DNA of 64,000 nucleotides, from positions 868,001-932,000 of the forward strand of contig JADJQM010000002.1 in the NCBI GenBank assembly GCA_016712715.1. The letters are read 5' to 3'. This stretch comes from Rhodospirillaceae bacterium. GTDB taxonomy: Bacteria > Pseudomonadota > Alphaproteobacteria > Dongiales > Dongiaceae. Each line of letters opens with the position of its first letter. Positions within the stretch are counted from its first letter, which is position 1. The notes beneath the pieces are model-generated. The model had not been told where the DNA came from and ran no database searches. It saw nothing but the letters and a program-made list of their open reading frames with translations. A program made the position numbers and the translations under genes. Shown here one piece after another: positions 37,583 to 47,362 of the stretch.

Positions 37583-38167
37583 CTAGAAAGCGGGCTGCTT
37601 GCGGCGAAAACGCCGAACCTTGTCCTTCACCCCGCAATCGGCCATGGCGCACCAGCGGCGCGTGCCGTTACGGCTGGTATCGAAAAAGAACCAGCGGCAA
37701 TCATGGGCAGGGCAGCGCTTGATGCGCGCCTGGGCGGTGCCGGTGAGGAGATCGACGGCATCGGCGATAAGTGCCTGGCGCAGCTGGTCGAGCTTGCCGC
37801 CGGCGGCAATCGGCAGCGCGCGTCCTGCCACCCTGTCCCAGACCAGCCGCGGCGGAAGGCTGATGCCGGAAAGCCAGTCCAGGGCCGCTTGAGGTGGCGG
37901 CTTGCAATCGGCCAGGGCCTCAAAAATCGCCCTTAGCTCGCTGCGCAGGGTGATGCAGGCATCAAAGTCGGCCGGTCCCGGCACGCCATCCAGCGGATAA
38001 CCCGCCCGAAGCGCCCAGGCGGCCAGGCCCTCAGGGTCGGCAAATCGGTCGGCGGCATCGGGCAGGGCCACGGTGTTGCAGAAGGCGAGGCAAAGCCGGC
38101 CGGCCACGAATTCCGATCTCGGCACCCGGTTCGGCAAGGCGACGATCTGGCTCACAGCTGTCACCAT
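37583..38167 (-). CDS. CGNR zinc-finger (ABATE domain) protein, with altered CGNR motif
   Basis: A 194-residue protein with an N-terminal ABATE-like domain (GRLCLAFCNTVA, WALRAGYPL) and a C-terminal zinc finger: CPAHDCRWFFFDTSRNGTRRWCAMADCG. The signature that follows is normally CGNR; here it reads CGVK, with RRFRRK after. The zinc cysteines are all kept. Members act as transcription factors, often autoregulatory and divergent from their target; the divergent EamA transporter fits. A palindrome sits between the two. Confidence 0.85.
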   Translation of the reverse strand: MVTAVSQIVALPNRVPRSEFVAGRLCLAFCNTVALPDAADRFADPEGLAAWALRAGYPLDGVPGPADFDACITLRSELRAIFEALADCKPPPQAALDWLSGISLPPRLVWDRVAGRALPIAAGGKLDQLRQALIADAVDLLTGTAQARIKRCPAHDCRWFFFDTSRNGTRRWCAMADCGVKDKVRRFRRKQPAF

Positions 38168-38182
38168 TAAAACTCAATTGAC

Positions 38183-38212
38183 TGGTTACAGTACCGGATT
38201 ATGATGTAACCA
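38183..38212. promoter_or_regulatory. palindrome between CGNR regulator and EamA exporter
   Basis: TGGTTAC (38183-38189) and GTAACCA (38206-38212) form a perfect 7-base inverted repeat with a 16-base centre, roughly two helix turns between arm centres. It lies in the 74-base AT-richer gap between two divergent genes, so it is a candidate operator for the CGNR protein. Confidence 0.55.
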
Positions 38213-38241
38213 TCAAATCATAAATAGACGGTTGCACCCGA

Positions 38242-39120
38242 ATGACCCGATCGACCTGCAATCCAGCACTCCTGGCACTCTTCGCCGGGATCTTCCTGTC
38301 GGGTTTCAGTCCGATTCTGGTGCGCCTCAGTCCCCTGGATCCGGCTGCTACCGCCTGCTGGCGGCTGCTGGTGGCGGCCCTCCTGTCGCTCATCTTTGCG
38401 CGCCTTAAGGTGGCCCTGCCACCACGAGTCCTGCTGGCGGTGATCTTCGCCGGTTTCCTGCTGGCGGCCGATCTGGTGCTGTGGAACATCGCCATCATGA
38501 CCACGACGGTGATGGAGGCGGCTCTTCTGGTCATGCTCTATCCGTTGCTGGTGGCGGCGGTAGAGATCATCTTTCTGAGGCGCCCGCTGGGCTGGCAATT
38601 GGTGGCGGGCGGGCTCATCGCCTTTACCGGTGTCGCGGTGATGACGGCGGGGCCGAGCCTGGGATCCTTCGGATCGGGCCAGTCCAGCACGACCGGGAAT
38701 CTCCTCGCGCTGACGGCCGCGTTCTTCTATGCCGGCTGCCTGCTGATCACGGCGCGGTCCTGTCGCGGCCATGACGTGCGGGCGGTGACCTTCTGGGAAC
38801 TGATCAGCGCCGGCCTGTTCTGCATTCCGCTGCTGTTCTGGGAGGATCATGGCGTGCCCGTCGATGCCGGCGAAACCGGCTTCATGGCGCTCTACGGCCT
38901 CATCACCTTTGCCGGGTACTATCTTATGAACATCGGCCTGACGCGCATTTCGGCCAGTGTGGCCGCTGTATTGGGCTATGGTCAGCCGGTCATCGCCAGC
39001 GTCATCGCCTTCTTCCTGCTCCGCGAAGTGCCGAGTGGGATGGCCCTGGCCGGCGGGGTCACGGTCTTGTTCGGCCTCGCCTTTGCCAGCCGTGCGGCCC
39101 GGGCGCCCGTCTCAAGCTGA
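38242..39120 (+). CDS. EamA/DMT family transporter
   Basis: A 292-residue protein with about ten membrane helices in two EamA halves (LFAGIFLSGFSPILVRLSP at the start; TGNLLALTAAFFYAGCLLITAR beginning the second half; LGYGQPVIASVIAFFLLRE near the end). Members export amino acids, metabolites or drugs; the substrate is unknown. It is divergent from a CGNR regulator and may be its target. Confidence 0.9.
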   Translation: MTRSTCNPALLALFAGIFLSGFSPILVRLSPLDPAATACWRLLVAALLSLIFARLKVALPPRVLLAVIFAGFLLAADLVLWNIAIMTTTVMEAALLVMLYPLLVAAVEIIFLRRPLGWQLVAGGLIAFTGVAVMTAGPSLGSFGSGQSSTTGNLLALTAAFFYAGCLLITARSCRGHDVRAVTFWELISAGLFCIPLLFWEDHGVPVDAGETGFMALYGLITFAGYYLMNIGLTRISASVAAVLGYGQPVIASVIAFFLLREVPSGMALAGGVTVLFGLAFASRAARAPVSS

Positions 39121-39194
39121 CTGAAGCGACAAGCCGACTGGTCTTTTTGCCGGCCCTTCGCTAATTTGCGCCGCGTCACGGCCAAGGGCAGAAG

Positions 39195-39767
39195 ATGAGC
39201 ACAAATCCGGTCAATCGCGGCTATTTCGGGATCGGCGTCGAGGGCATCTCGAAGCCGATGAACCTGGGCGCGGTGCTGCGCACGGCGCATGCGTTTCATG
39301 CCAGCTTCTGCTTCACCATCGGCGCCTGTTTCAATGTGCGCGATGTGCTGGCCTCCGACACCTCGGTCGCCTTCGACAGCATGCCGGTCCAGGTCTATCC
39401 GGACGTGGCCTCGTTTTTGCCCCCCTTGGGCTGCCGCATCGTCGGTATCGAGATTACCGATGAGGCCATCGACCTGCCGACCTTCACCCATCCGCCGGCC
39501 GCCATCTATGTGCTGGGGGCGGAAAAGGACTCGCTGTCGCCCGCCATGCAGGCGCGTTGCGATTTCATCATCAAGATTCCGACCCGCTTTTGCGTCAACC
39601 TCTCGGTCGCCGGCGCCATCGTCATGTATGACCGCATGATCAGCCTGGGGCGCTTTGCAGAACGGCCGGTCCGGGTCGGCGGACCCACGCAAGCCCTTGC
39701 GGCACATAAGCGCGGACTTCCCGTGTGGAAGCAGAAACAACTGAAAAAACAGAGTAATTCGGATTGA
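39195..39767 (+). CDS. SpoU/TrmH family RNA methyltransferase
   Basis: A 190-residue SPOUT enzyme with all three trefoil-knot motifs: NLGAVLRTAHAF (motif 1), YVLGAEKDSLSP (motif 2), and IKIPTRFCVNLSVAGAIVMYDR (motif 3). It transfers methyl groups to RNA ribose; the target (tRNA or rRNA) cannot be told. The C-terminal 25 residues are lysine-rich. Confidence 0.88.
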   Translation: MSTNPVNRGYFGIGVEGISKPMNLGAVLRTAHAFHASFCFTIGACFNVRDVLASDTSVAFDSMPVQVYPDVASFLPPLGCRIVGIEITDEAIDLPTFTHPPAAIYVLGAEKDSLSPAMQARCDFIIKIPTRFCVNLSVAGAIVMYDRMISLGRFAERPVRVGGPTQALAAHKRGLPVWKQKQLKKQSNSD

Positions 39768-39909
39768 TCCACAGGCGGACACGTCGCCTTTGGGTGGATT
39801 TTCGCGCCAATCCTTGCTACAGGAGGACCACCAGCCGCCCCCATTCCGCCCTATTTTGCGGGTAGATGGGCTGCCGCTGGAAAATGTCGCCTTCCCCAAG
39901 GATTTGAGC

Positions 39910-40458
39910 ATGCGCGTTGCCACCGCCATTCATCAGGACCTGATTGCTATCGCCCGCGGACTCATGCTGGGCCTGGTCGTGCTGAGCGCAACACTGGCCC
40001 CGGCCTTTGCGGAGGCCCCGAAGAATCTGGGGGCGTTCAAGAAATGGCGGGCGATGACGGTCAATGCCGATGGCACCCGCACCTGTTATGCGATGAGCCA
40101 ACCCGTTACCAAACAGGGTAACGTCAAGGAGCGCGGCCAGGTGGCGGCGATGGTGACTCATTTCCCGGAGATCGGCGCGCTCGATCAGGTTTCCATCGTG
40201 CTCGGATTCGAGCCGGCCGCAAAGAGCCCCGTCATCGTCAAGATTGGTGGCTTCACTGTCAAGTTCACCGAATTGGAAGAGGACCGCGCCTGGGCCAAGA
40301 CCCACGCCAATGACAAGGCGCTGGTGCAGGCCATGCGCAAGTCGAACCAGATGATCGTGACCGCGACCACGACGAAGGGCCTCAAGGTACAGGACACCTA
40401 TGATCTGTCCGGGTTTACCAAGGCCTATCAGACCATGAGCAAGGCTTGCTCAAGCTAA
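39910..40458 (+). CDS. invasion-associated locus B (IalB)-like periplasmic protein
   Basis: A 182-residue exported protein. The ATG at 39910 starts a long signal peptide (cut near AFAEA). The mature part begins FKKWRAMTVNADGTRTCYAMSQP, the W...CY...P pattern of IalB-like proteins, and ends with MSKAC. Role is unknown in most bacteria. It lies 19 bases before rlmN on the same strand and may share its transcript. Confidence 0.78.
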   Translation: MRVATAIHQDLIAIARGLMLGLVVLSATLAPAFAEAPKNLGAFKKWRAMTVNADGTRTCYAMSQPVTKQGNVKERGQVAAMVTHFPEIGALDQVSIVLGFEPAAKSPVIVKIGGFTVKFTELEEDRAWAKTHANDKALVQAMRKSNQMIVTATTTKGLKVQDTYDLSGFTKAYQTMSKACSS

Positions 40459-40477
40459 AGATCGGAAGTTTCCTGAG

Positions 40478-41638
40478 ATGAGTACCGAAAAACACGCAGC
40501 GTCTTTCGCCCCGCCTTCCGTGGATGCCAGCGGCCGGCGCGACCTCATCGGTCTCGATCGTGGTGAACTCGAGGCCCTGATGCTTGAGGTGGGTGAGCCG
40601 AAGTTTCGTGCCAGGCAGCTGTGGCATTGGCTCTATCATCGCGGCGAGCGTGATTTTTCAAAGATGCTCAACCTGTCGAAGGACTTCCGCGTCCGGCTGG
40701 AAAACCAGTTCTTCGTGGGCCGTCCCGGAATCGCCGTTGATCTGGCCTCGAAGGACGGGACGCATAAGTGGCTGCTCAACCTGCGCGACGGACAGCAGGT
40801 CGAAACGGTGCATATCCCCGAAGAAGATCGCGGCACGCTGTGCGTGTCGTCGCAGGTCGGCTGCACCCTCACCTGCAAATTCTGCCATACCGGCACACAG
40901 CGCCTGGTGCGCAACCTTGCGACCGACGAAATCGTCGGCCAGGTGATGATGGCGCGCGATCATCTGGGCGAATGGCCGAGCCCCAAAGATGGCCGCCTGC
41001 TGTCCAACATCGTGATGATGGGCATGGGGGAGCCGCTCTATAACTTTGACGCCGTGGCAAAGGCGTTGAAGATCGTGATGGATGGGGAGGGCATTGCCAT
41101 CTCCAAGCGACGCATCACGCTGTCAACGGCAGGCGTGGTACCGATGATCGAGCGCTGCGGCGCCGAGCTCGGCGTCAATCTTGCGGTTTCGCTGCATGCG
41201 GTGACGGACGAGTTGCGCGACCAGATCGTACCGATCAACAAGAAGTACCCGCTGAAGGAATTGATGAAGGCGCTTGAGAATTATCCGGGCCTTTCCAACG
41301 CGCGGCGCATCACGTTTGAATATGTGATGCTGAAGGGCGTCAACGACAGTCCGGCCGATGCCAGGGCGTTGGTGAAGCTGATCTCACGCGTGCCGGCCAA
41401 GGTCAATCTTATCCCCTTCAATCCATGGCCGGGGGCACCCTTCGAGCGCTCGACGCCGGCCTCCATTCGCGACTTCTCCGACATCATTTTCGATGCGGGC
41501 TATTCGAGCCCGGTGCGTACGCCGCGTGGCGAGGACATCATGGCGGCCTGCGGCCAGCTGAAGAGCGAAAGCGTCAAACAAAGGCGCTCGGACCGCGACA
41601 AGGCCGCTGCCGATACCAGTGCCGGCGAGGCGGCGTAA
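40478..41638 (+). CDS. rlmN: dual-specificity RNA methyltransferase RlmN
   Basis: A 386-residue radical SAM enzyme that makes m2A in 23S rRNA (2503) and in some tRNAs. The cluster motif CTLTCKFC lies near 128-135, preceded by TLCVSSQVG. MGMGEPLYNFDAVAKAL is typical. The C-terminal VRTPRGEDIMAACGQL holds the catalytic cysteine that forms the methyl intermediate. Complete; followed closely by a TPR gene. Confidence 0.95.
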   Translation: MSTEKHAASFAPPSVDASGRRDLIGLDRGELEALMLEVGEPKFRARQLWHWLYHRGERDFSKMLNLSKDFRVRLENQFFVGRPGIAVDLASKDGTHKWLLNLRDGQQVETVHIPEEDRGTLCVSSQVGCTLTCKFCHTGTQRLVRNLATDEIVGQVMMARDHLGEWPSPKDGRLLSNIVMMGMGEPLYNFDAVAKALKIVMDGEGIAISKRRITLSTAGVVPMIERCGAELGVNLAVSLHAVTDELRDQIVPINKKYPLKELMKALENYPGLSNARRITFEYVMLKGVNDSPADARALVKLISRVPAKVNLIPFNPWPGAPFERSTPASIRDFSDIIFDAGYSSPVRTPRGEDIMAACGQLKSESVKQRRSDRDKAAADTSAGEAA

Positions 41639-41639
41639 G

Positions 41640-42725
41640 TTGCGCCTTACCGCATGGTGCTGCCGGGCCGGGTTGATCATTGCCTTGGGTGCCTGCATGG
41701 CTGTTCCGGCAATCGCCGAGGATGCACCGAAGAAGGCGGCGGTGCCCCTCAATCCGCTGTTGGAAATCTGCCTCAAGCCAGCCGATACCCAGTCCGCTAT
41801 CGTCAGCTGCACGACGGCTATCGAGAGTCGGCAGTTGCAAGGCGATCAGCTTGCCGCGGGCCTCTATCGGCGCGGTTTGGCGCAGGGACAGCGTGGACAA
41901 CTCACCGCGGCCGTCAATGATTTCGCGGCCGCGCTCAAACTGACGCCCGATGCTGCCGACATTCTTTATGCGCGGGCTTCTGCTTATGGTGCGCTGAAGC
42001 GCCATGATCTCGCCATTGCCGACTATGATGCGCTGCTGAAGCTCGTGCCGAATGATCCGGACTCGCTCTATCGACGCGCCTGGTCACGCTCGGCCCTGGG
42101 CAAGGACGAGGCGGCGGTCGCCGATCTCACCGCCTTGCTGGCCGCCGTCAAGGATGATGTCGATGCGTTGATGGATCGTGGTGGGCTTTATCTGCGCCTC
42201 GGCCAGTTCGACAAGGCGGCGGCGGATTTTTCAACCATCGTCAAGCTCGACCCCAAGGCCGCGGCCGGCTTCTACAATCGCGGCCGCGCAGCGTTCCTCA
42301 AGGGAGATCTCAAGGCGGCAACCAAGGATTTCACGCAGGCCCAGTCATTGCGGTCCGACAATCCCTATGCTGCTTTGCGCCGTTATCTCGCCGCAGGTCA
42401 GGGTGTCGGCGACGGAAAGAGCAAGGTGCATGCTGAATTCCTGACGGAGGCCATGGCGAAGTTTCCGCCGGACCAATGGCCGGTGCCGATCCTTGCCACG
42501 CTTGCGGGGCAGATGACAGACCGGGATTTGCTGTCGGCAGCGGCCGTCGGCGACAAGGCGGTGGCGCGGCGGCTGGATGCCGAAATCCACTACTATCTTG
42601 GCGAAGCGGCCCTTCTGAAGAAGGACGCGAAATCCGCGCGAGACCATTTCTCGGCAGCGGCCAAGGGCGATCGCGGCGTTCCCGAAGTCGTGGATGCCGG
42701 CTGGCGGCTCAAACAGCTGAACTAA
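41640..42725 (+). CDS. exported TPR protein
   Basis: A 361-residue protein with a signal peptide (cut near AIAEDA) and about five tetratricopeptide repeats between residues 70 and 240 (for example AVNDFAAALKLTPDAADILY, AIADYDALLKLVPNDPDSLY, AAADFSTIVKLDPKAAAGFY). Probably a periplasmic scaffold. The TTG at 41640 directly follows the rlmN stop; a GTG at 41619 overlapping rlmN is the alternative. Confidence 0.75.
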   Translation: MRLTAWCCRAGLIIALGACMAVPAIAEDAPKKAAVPLNPLLEICLKPADTQSAIVSCTTAIESRQLQGDQLAAGLYRRGLAQGQRGQLTAAVNDFAAALKLTPDAADILYARASAYGALKRHDLAIADYDALLKLVPNDPDSLYRRAWSRSALGKDEAAVADLTALLAAVKDDVDALMDRGGLYLRLGQFDKAAADFSTIVKLDPKAAAGFYNRGRAAFLKGDLKAATKDFTQAQSLRSDNPYAALRRYLAAGQGVGDGKSKVHAEFLTEAMAKFPPDQWPVPILATLAGQMTDRDLLSAAAVGDKAVARRLDAEIHYYLGEAALLKKDAKSARDHFSAAAKGDRGVPEVVDAGWRLKQLN

Positions 42726-42733
42726 ACGCTGGC

Positions 42734-42769
42734 GCCGGGTGTGCTCTCGGCGAGAGAGGGGCGCCCGGC
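42734..42769 (+). terminator. GC-rich hairpin after the TPR gene
   Basis: GCCGGG (42734-42739) pairs with CCCGGC (42764-42769) around an inner stem CTCTC-GGC-GAGAG (42744-42756), with unpaired flanks. It starts 8 bases after the TPR stop. There is no T run, so it may act as a Rho-type or RNA-stability element. Confidence 0.45.
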
Positions 42770-42823
42770 AAGCCATCTGCACGATGGGGGGGAGTGTGCA
42801 AACGCGATGGCCTGCCGGGTGCT

Positions 42824-42860
42824 CTTGGGGGTTATCCGGGGCTGCGGATAAATCCCCAAG
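42824..42860. other. imperfect 14-pair hairpin in the 440-base intergenic region
   Basis: CTTGGGG-TTATCCG (42824-42838, one bulged base) pairs with CGGATAA-CCCCAAG (42845-42860, two bulged bases) over a 6-base loop. The region 42726-43165 around it has no gene; beyond the hairpin it is AT-richer and contains AAACCTGAAGGTTT, a smaller palindrome. It could be a transcription or leader element or a small RNA. Confidence 0.4.
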
Positions 42861-43165
42861 TCGACCAAGAAACTATTTACCCACTTAACCTCGTCGCCCT
42901 GGCGACGCCGGTTCGACAGCACGACAGATCCCAGCAATTCGATATACGCCATCTTTTGGGTCGTGGATTACCGATAGGATCAAAACCGACATCCGAGCCG
43001 CAAATCCGACATGTTTGCGTACAATAAATGGTCAAATATTACGAAAACCTGAAGGTTTCCCGGTTTGATTGCCGTTAGCTCAGGTAAAGAGTTAATTTTT
43101 CAGCCTAGATCTCATTAAAAGGGTAGGTGCGGGGTGAAGTGCATCATGACGCCAGGTGAGTTGCC

Positions 43166-43768
43166 GTGAAGCTGGGATGGATAGCGACGATGGGAATTGC
43201 CGTCTGGGCCAGCTTCACGGTGCCCGTCTCGGCGCAGACAGCCGCATTCGACGCCTGCTTGCTGTTCGACCGAACGGCTTGCAGCGCCGTCCTGTCGACC
43301 GAACCTGAGAATCTCACAGCCCTCTTCATGCGTGGGCTGTCGGCTGAACTTGTTGGCGACGATGCCGCCGCCCTGGCGGATTTCGACGCTACCGCCGCGC
43401 GTGAGCCCCGTCATTTCGGGGCCCAGCTATGGCGACATGTGGCCGCGATGTCGCTGGGTCAAAGCCGGGCCGCCGAACTCAGCGCCTATCTTGCGAGCGC
43501 CAAGATGCTGGGACCATGGCCAAGGGCGTTGGCTGAGCTTTATCTCGGTCAGACGTCGCCGGCGGACACCTTGGCATTGGCCGGCCAGCAACCAGCGTCG
43601 GCTCGGGCGGAAGCCTTGTGTGCCGCCGAATACCATATTGGCCGCGCGGCCCTTCTTGCCGGCGGCGCGGATGCTGCGACGTCGCATTTCCGCGCCGCCT
43701 TAGCGACCGGCGCCGGACATGTGTTCGAGTATCAGGCGGCCGACCGGGCCATTCGGGAGATGCCCTAG
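43166..43768 (+). CDS. exported TPR-like protein
   Basis: A 200-residue protein with a signal peptide (GTG start, cleavage near VSAQ). Helical repeats resemble degenerate tetratricopeptides (LTALFMRGLSAELVGDDAAALADFDATAAREP). Three cysteines occur in or near the mature N-terminus (FDACLLFDRTACSAVLS). It is reminiscent of the TPR protein 440 bases upstream; the long gap suggests separate promoters. No function assigned. Confidence 0.65.
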   Translation: MKLGWIATMGIAVWASFTVPVSAQTAAFDACLLFDRTACSAVLSTEPENLTALFMRGLSAELVGDDAAALADFDATAAREPRHFGAQLWRHVAAMSLGQSRAAELSAYLASAKMLGPWPRALAELYLGQTSPADTLALAGQQPASARAEALCAAEYHIGRAALLAGGADAATSHFRAALATGAGHVFEYQAADRAIREMP

Positions 43769-43842
43769 GGCCCCCCCTCACTCTTGCCACCACCCCCCAT
43801 TTCCCCTAGGTTCCGGCCGCTTTCTTTTGATGAGGATGGTTC

Positions 43843-45054
<1,212 letters not shown>

Positions 45055-45094
45055 GAGTCGGCCATTGGTCGTCATGCGGGCGCTGACAAGCGGA

Positions 45095-46987
45095 TCAACC
45101 GGCCTCACCCAATAGAGACCGGCGCAAGTCGCGCTTGACATGCCAGGCCATCAATCGGCCAAGCCGCGCCGACCCCAAGGGCTGTCGGGCGGTGCGCTGG
45201 ATGATGTCGAGGTCCGGCGCGCCATTGGCCTCGATGATGCACGGCCCATCGGGCAGGATTGCGACATCCCAGCCGATCACGGCAAAATCGCTGAAATGCG
45301 GATGCGCACGTTCGACCAGAGCGCGCGCTTCCTGCCAGTAGGGCAGCACGCGACCGTCGATCAGGGCGCCACTAACCGGATGCGTTTCGAACCATCCTGA
45401 TGTGGGACTGAGGCCGAGATCCGTTGCCGGCCCCAGGCGACCAACTGAGATATCGACCGCGGCGGCGATGCCGCCGGCGTGGAAGTTGTCGACTGCCGAG
45501 CCCGTCACGCGCGGCATGCGGAAGGCGGCATTCGTCACTTCATATTGCCCGCTCTCGTTGCGGCAGGTCACGATTCGGATTGTCGCCAAGGTCCCGCAAT
45601 TGATGTCCGATAGATCGGGGTGATTGACCAGAGTCGCTTGGACAAGCAGGGGCTTCTCGCGTGATTGGTCGATGATTCGCTGACGCAAGGCGGCGCCCGT
45701 CAGGCGCGTCCCGTTCTTGTCGATGAAATCGGGTGCGACGAACTGCCACTTCTCCGCCCCACGGCCGCCGCTGCCCTTGCGCGGTTTGATGAACAGGTCC
45801 TGGGCCGGTAGATCGGTCGTGTCGACAAATTGTCCATCCGCAGCGCCATCGATGGCGGAAAAGACCACGGGTGCCACCGGCAGGCCGAGATCCCGGCAGC
45901 GATTGTGGAAGACCAGTTTTTCGCTCAGCCGATGGCCGGTGTGCCGATGCATGATCTTGTAGGCCGAAGCCTTGGTCTCGTTACGCTGCAGATATTGCGC
46001 GGCGATGCGTTCGCGGGCCGGATCAAAAAGCTCAAAGAGATAGTAGGTCTTGGGCGCCAGTCCAAAGGCGAGCATCAAGCGCATCTGCGTGGTGAACTGA
46101 CCCAGCAGGGATTTGCCGGTTCGGCGTCTGATGCTGGGACCAAGACGTCGCGTGATCTGGACTCCGTTCACAAAACCGCCCAGGCCACCACCGGCGATCA
46201 ACCCAAGGATAGCGCGGGAAAGACGACGGCGATTGATCCTGTTGGAGCAGAAGGCGGCGGTGACAAAGGCGAGTTGGGCGGCGCGCAGACAGGCAGCCGG
46301 ATCGTCGATGCGTTCCGTCCTGGCGATCTGGGCGCGCAGGGCATTGTGTGCCGAAATCTCAGCCGCGAGACCGATGAGGCCCAGAAGATAGAGTTGAAGA
46401 AAGATGAATTCGATAAGGTCGCTGAAATTATCGAAACTCTGCGAATCCATGCCGAGCTGGCCCGGGAGGTCGGATACGCCGATGTCCAGGCCGAGGGCGA
46501 TGCCTTGCAAGGCGAAGCCGGCCGCCAGCAGAGCCAGGACCGGCGCGACGATCTTCTCTGAGCGCTTTCGATGGCGCCGCGACCGCACCGCCAACAGGAT
46601 GAAAATGCCGGCTGCCAGCCAGCAGACCAGGTCGCCGAGCCAAGCCGGTGACAGTTTGGTTTCGTACTGTTCGATGATGTCCCCGCCCAGTTCCGACAGG
46701 ACGAAGACCGCGCAGAATCCGGCGGCGATAAGCCAGAAGAACCTGCCAAATGGGCCTGTGGCAGCGGGCCTGTCCGCCTCGGCCGGCAGCGCTGACTGGC
46801 GTGCCAGAGCGACAGCCAACAATCCGCCGAAGGCATAGATCAGGGCATTCACCATATCGACGAGGTCGATGTCGATCAGCTCGCCGCCCAGAAACGCAAG
46901 CAAGGCCAGGGGAATCAGCAGCGCCCAGAGCATAACGGAGTAGATGAGGTTGCGAGGATCGAGGACTCGGAAAACAGCGGTCGTCAT
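45095..46987 (-). CDS. membrane module fused to sugar-transfer-associated ATP-grasp domain
   Basis: A 630-residue protein. The N-terminal about 215 residues hold around six membrane helices (for example VMLWALLIPLALLAFLGGEL, FFWLIAAGFCAVFVLSELGG, FIFLQLYLLGLIGLAAEISA). The C-terminal half resembles the ATP-grasp_ST domain: KIMHRHTGHRLSEKLVFHNRC, LFIKPRKGSGGRGAEKWQF (nucleotide loop), LVNHPDLSDINCGTLATIRIVT and WDVAILPDGPCIIEANGAPDLD (metal-binding E-x-N). Such ligases are found in exopolysaccharide loci. The ATG at 46987 lacks a strong ribosome site; one at 47089 is possible. Divergent from the LtaS-like pair. Confidence 0.77.
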   Translation of the reverse strand: MTTAVFRVLDPRNLIYSVMLWALLIPLALLAFLGGELIDIDLVDMVNALIYAFGGLLAVALARQSALPAEADRPAATGPFGRFFWLIAAGFCAVFVLSELGGDIIEQYETKLSPAWLGDLVCWLAAGIFILLAVRSRRHRKRSEKIVAPVLALLAAGFALQGIALGLDIGVSDLPGQLGMDSQSFDNFSDLIEFIFLQLYLLGLIGLAAEISAHNALRAQIARTERIDDPAACLRAAQLAFVTAAFCSNRINRRRLSRAILGLIAGGGLGGFVNGVQITRRLGPSIRRRTGKSLLGQFTTQMRLMLAFGLAPKTYYLFELFDPARERIAAQYLQRNETKASAYKIMHRHTGHRLSEKLVFHNRCRDLGLPVAPVVFSAIDGAADGQFVDTTDLPAQDLFIKPRKGSGGRGAEKWQFVAPDFIDKNGTRLTGAALRQRIIDQSREKPLLVQATLVNHPDLSDINCGTLATIRIVTCRNESGQYEVTNAAFRMPRVTGSAVDNFHAGGIAAAVDISVGRLGPATDLGLSPTSGWFETHPVSGALIDGRVLPYWQEARALVERAHPHFSDFAVIGWDVAILPDGPCIIEANGAPDLDIIQRTARQPLGSARLGRLMAWHVKRDLRRSLLGEAG

Positions 46988-47362
46988 GATGCCGGGGAAA
47001 GTCCTTCGTAGTGACTGCTGACAGCCTCGCGGGCCGCTATCGGGTGTCGACCGCTGCGCCTGACTGGCTGCAAGGCGCACAGTGTTCATGACGGCTTAGT
47101 CGAAAACCGGCGCAGTGTGATGACTGTTTGCTGACAAACAGCTTACGGCCGCGGATTACCCCGCAAATCGCAGTTAAATAATTGTTCTATAATTATTTTT
47201 CGAGATCCAGGCCCATCTTCATCGGACGCCCGCCCCAACCCGTCGATCACGGTCTTTTGTGACGATCAACGGCACCAACTCAAGACTCTTTTGTTAAATT
47301 CGGCTAGAAAGGCGCCGTTTGGGCGCTCAATCGCCCGTGCAAGTGGGCGACAGGCGGGCGTG
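46988..47362. promoter_or_regulatory. divergent promoter region of the envelope cluster
   Basis: This 375-base region has no gene. It contains CTGTTTG (47124-47130) against CAAACAG (47135-47141) with a 4-base loop, and AATAATT (47177-47183) against AATTATT (47191-47197) with a 7-base centre. The second carries TATAAT (47188-47193), a possible -10 element pointing toward the LtaS-like genes; no clear -35 was seen. The AT-rich palindrome is a candidate operator for both directions. Confidence 0.45.

Noticed and set aside
42726..43165. tRNA or known riboswitch in the long gap
   Set aside because: No cloverleaf, no CCA-type end and no recognised riboswitch core; only hairpins.
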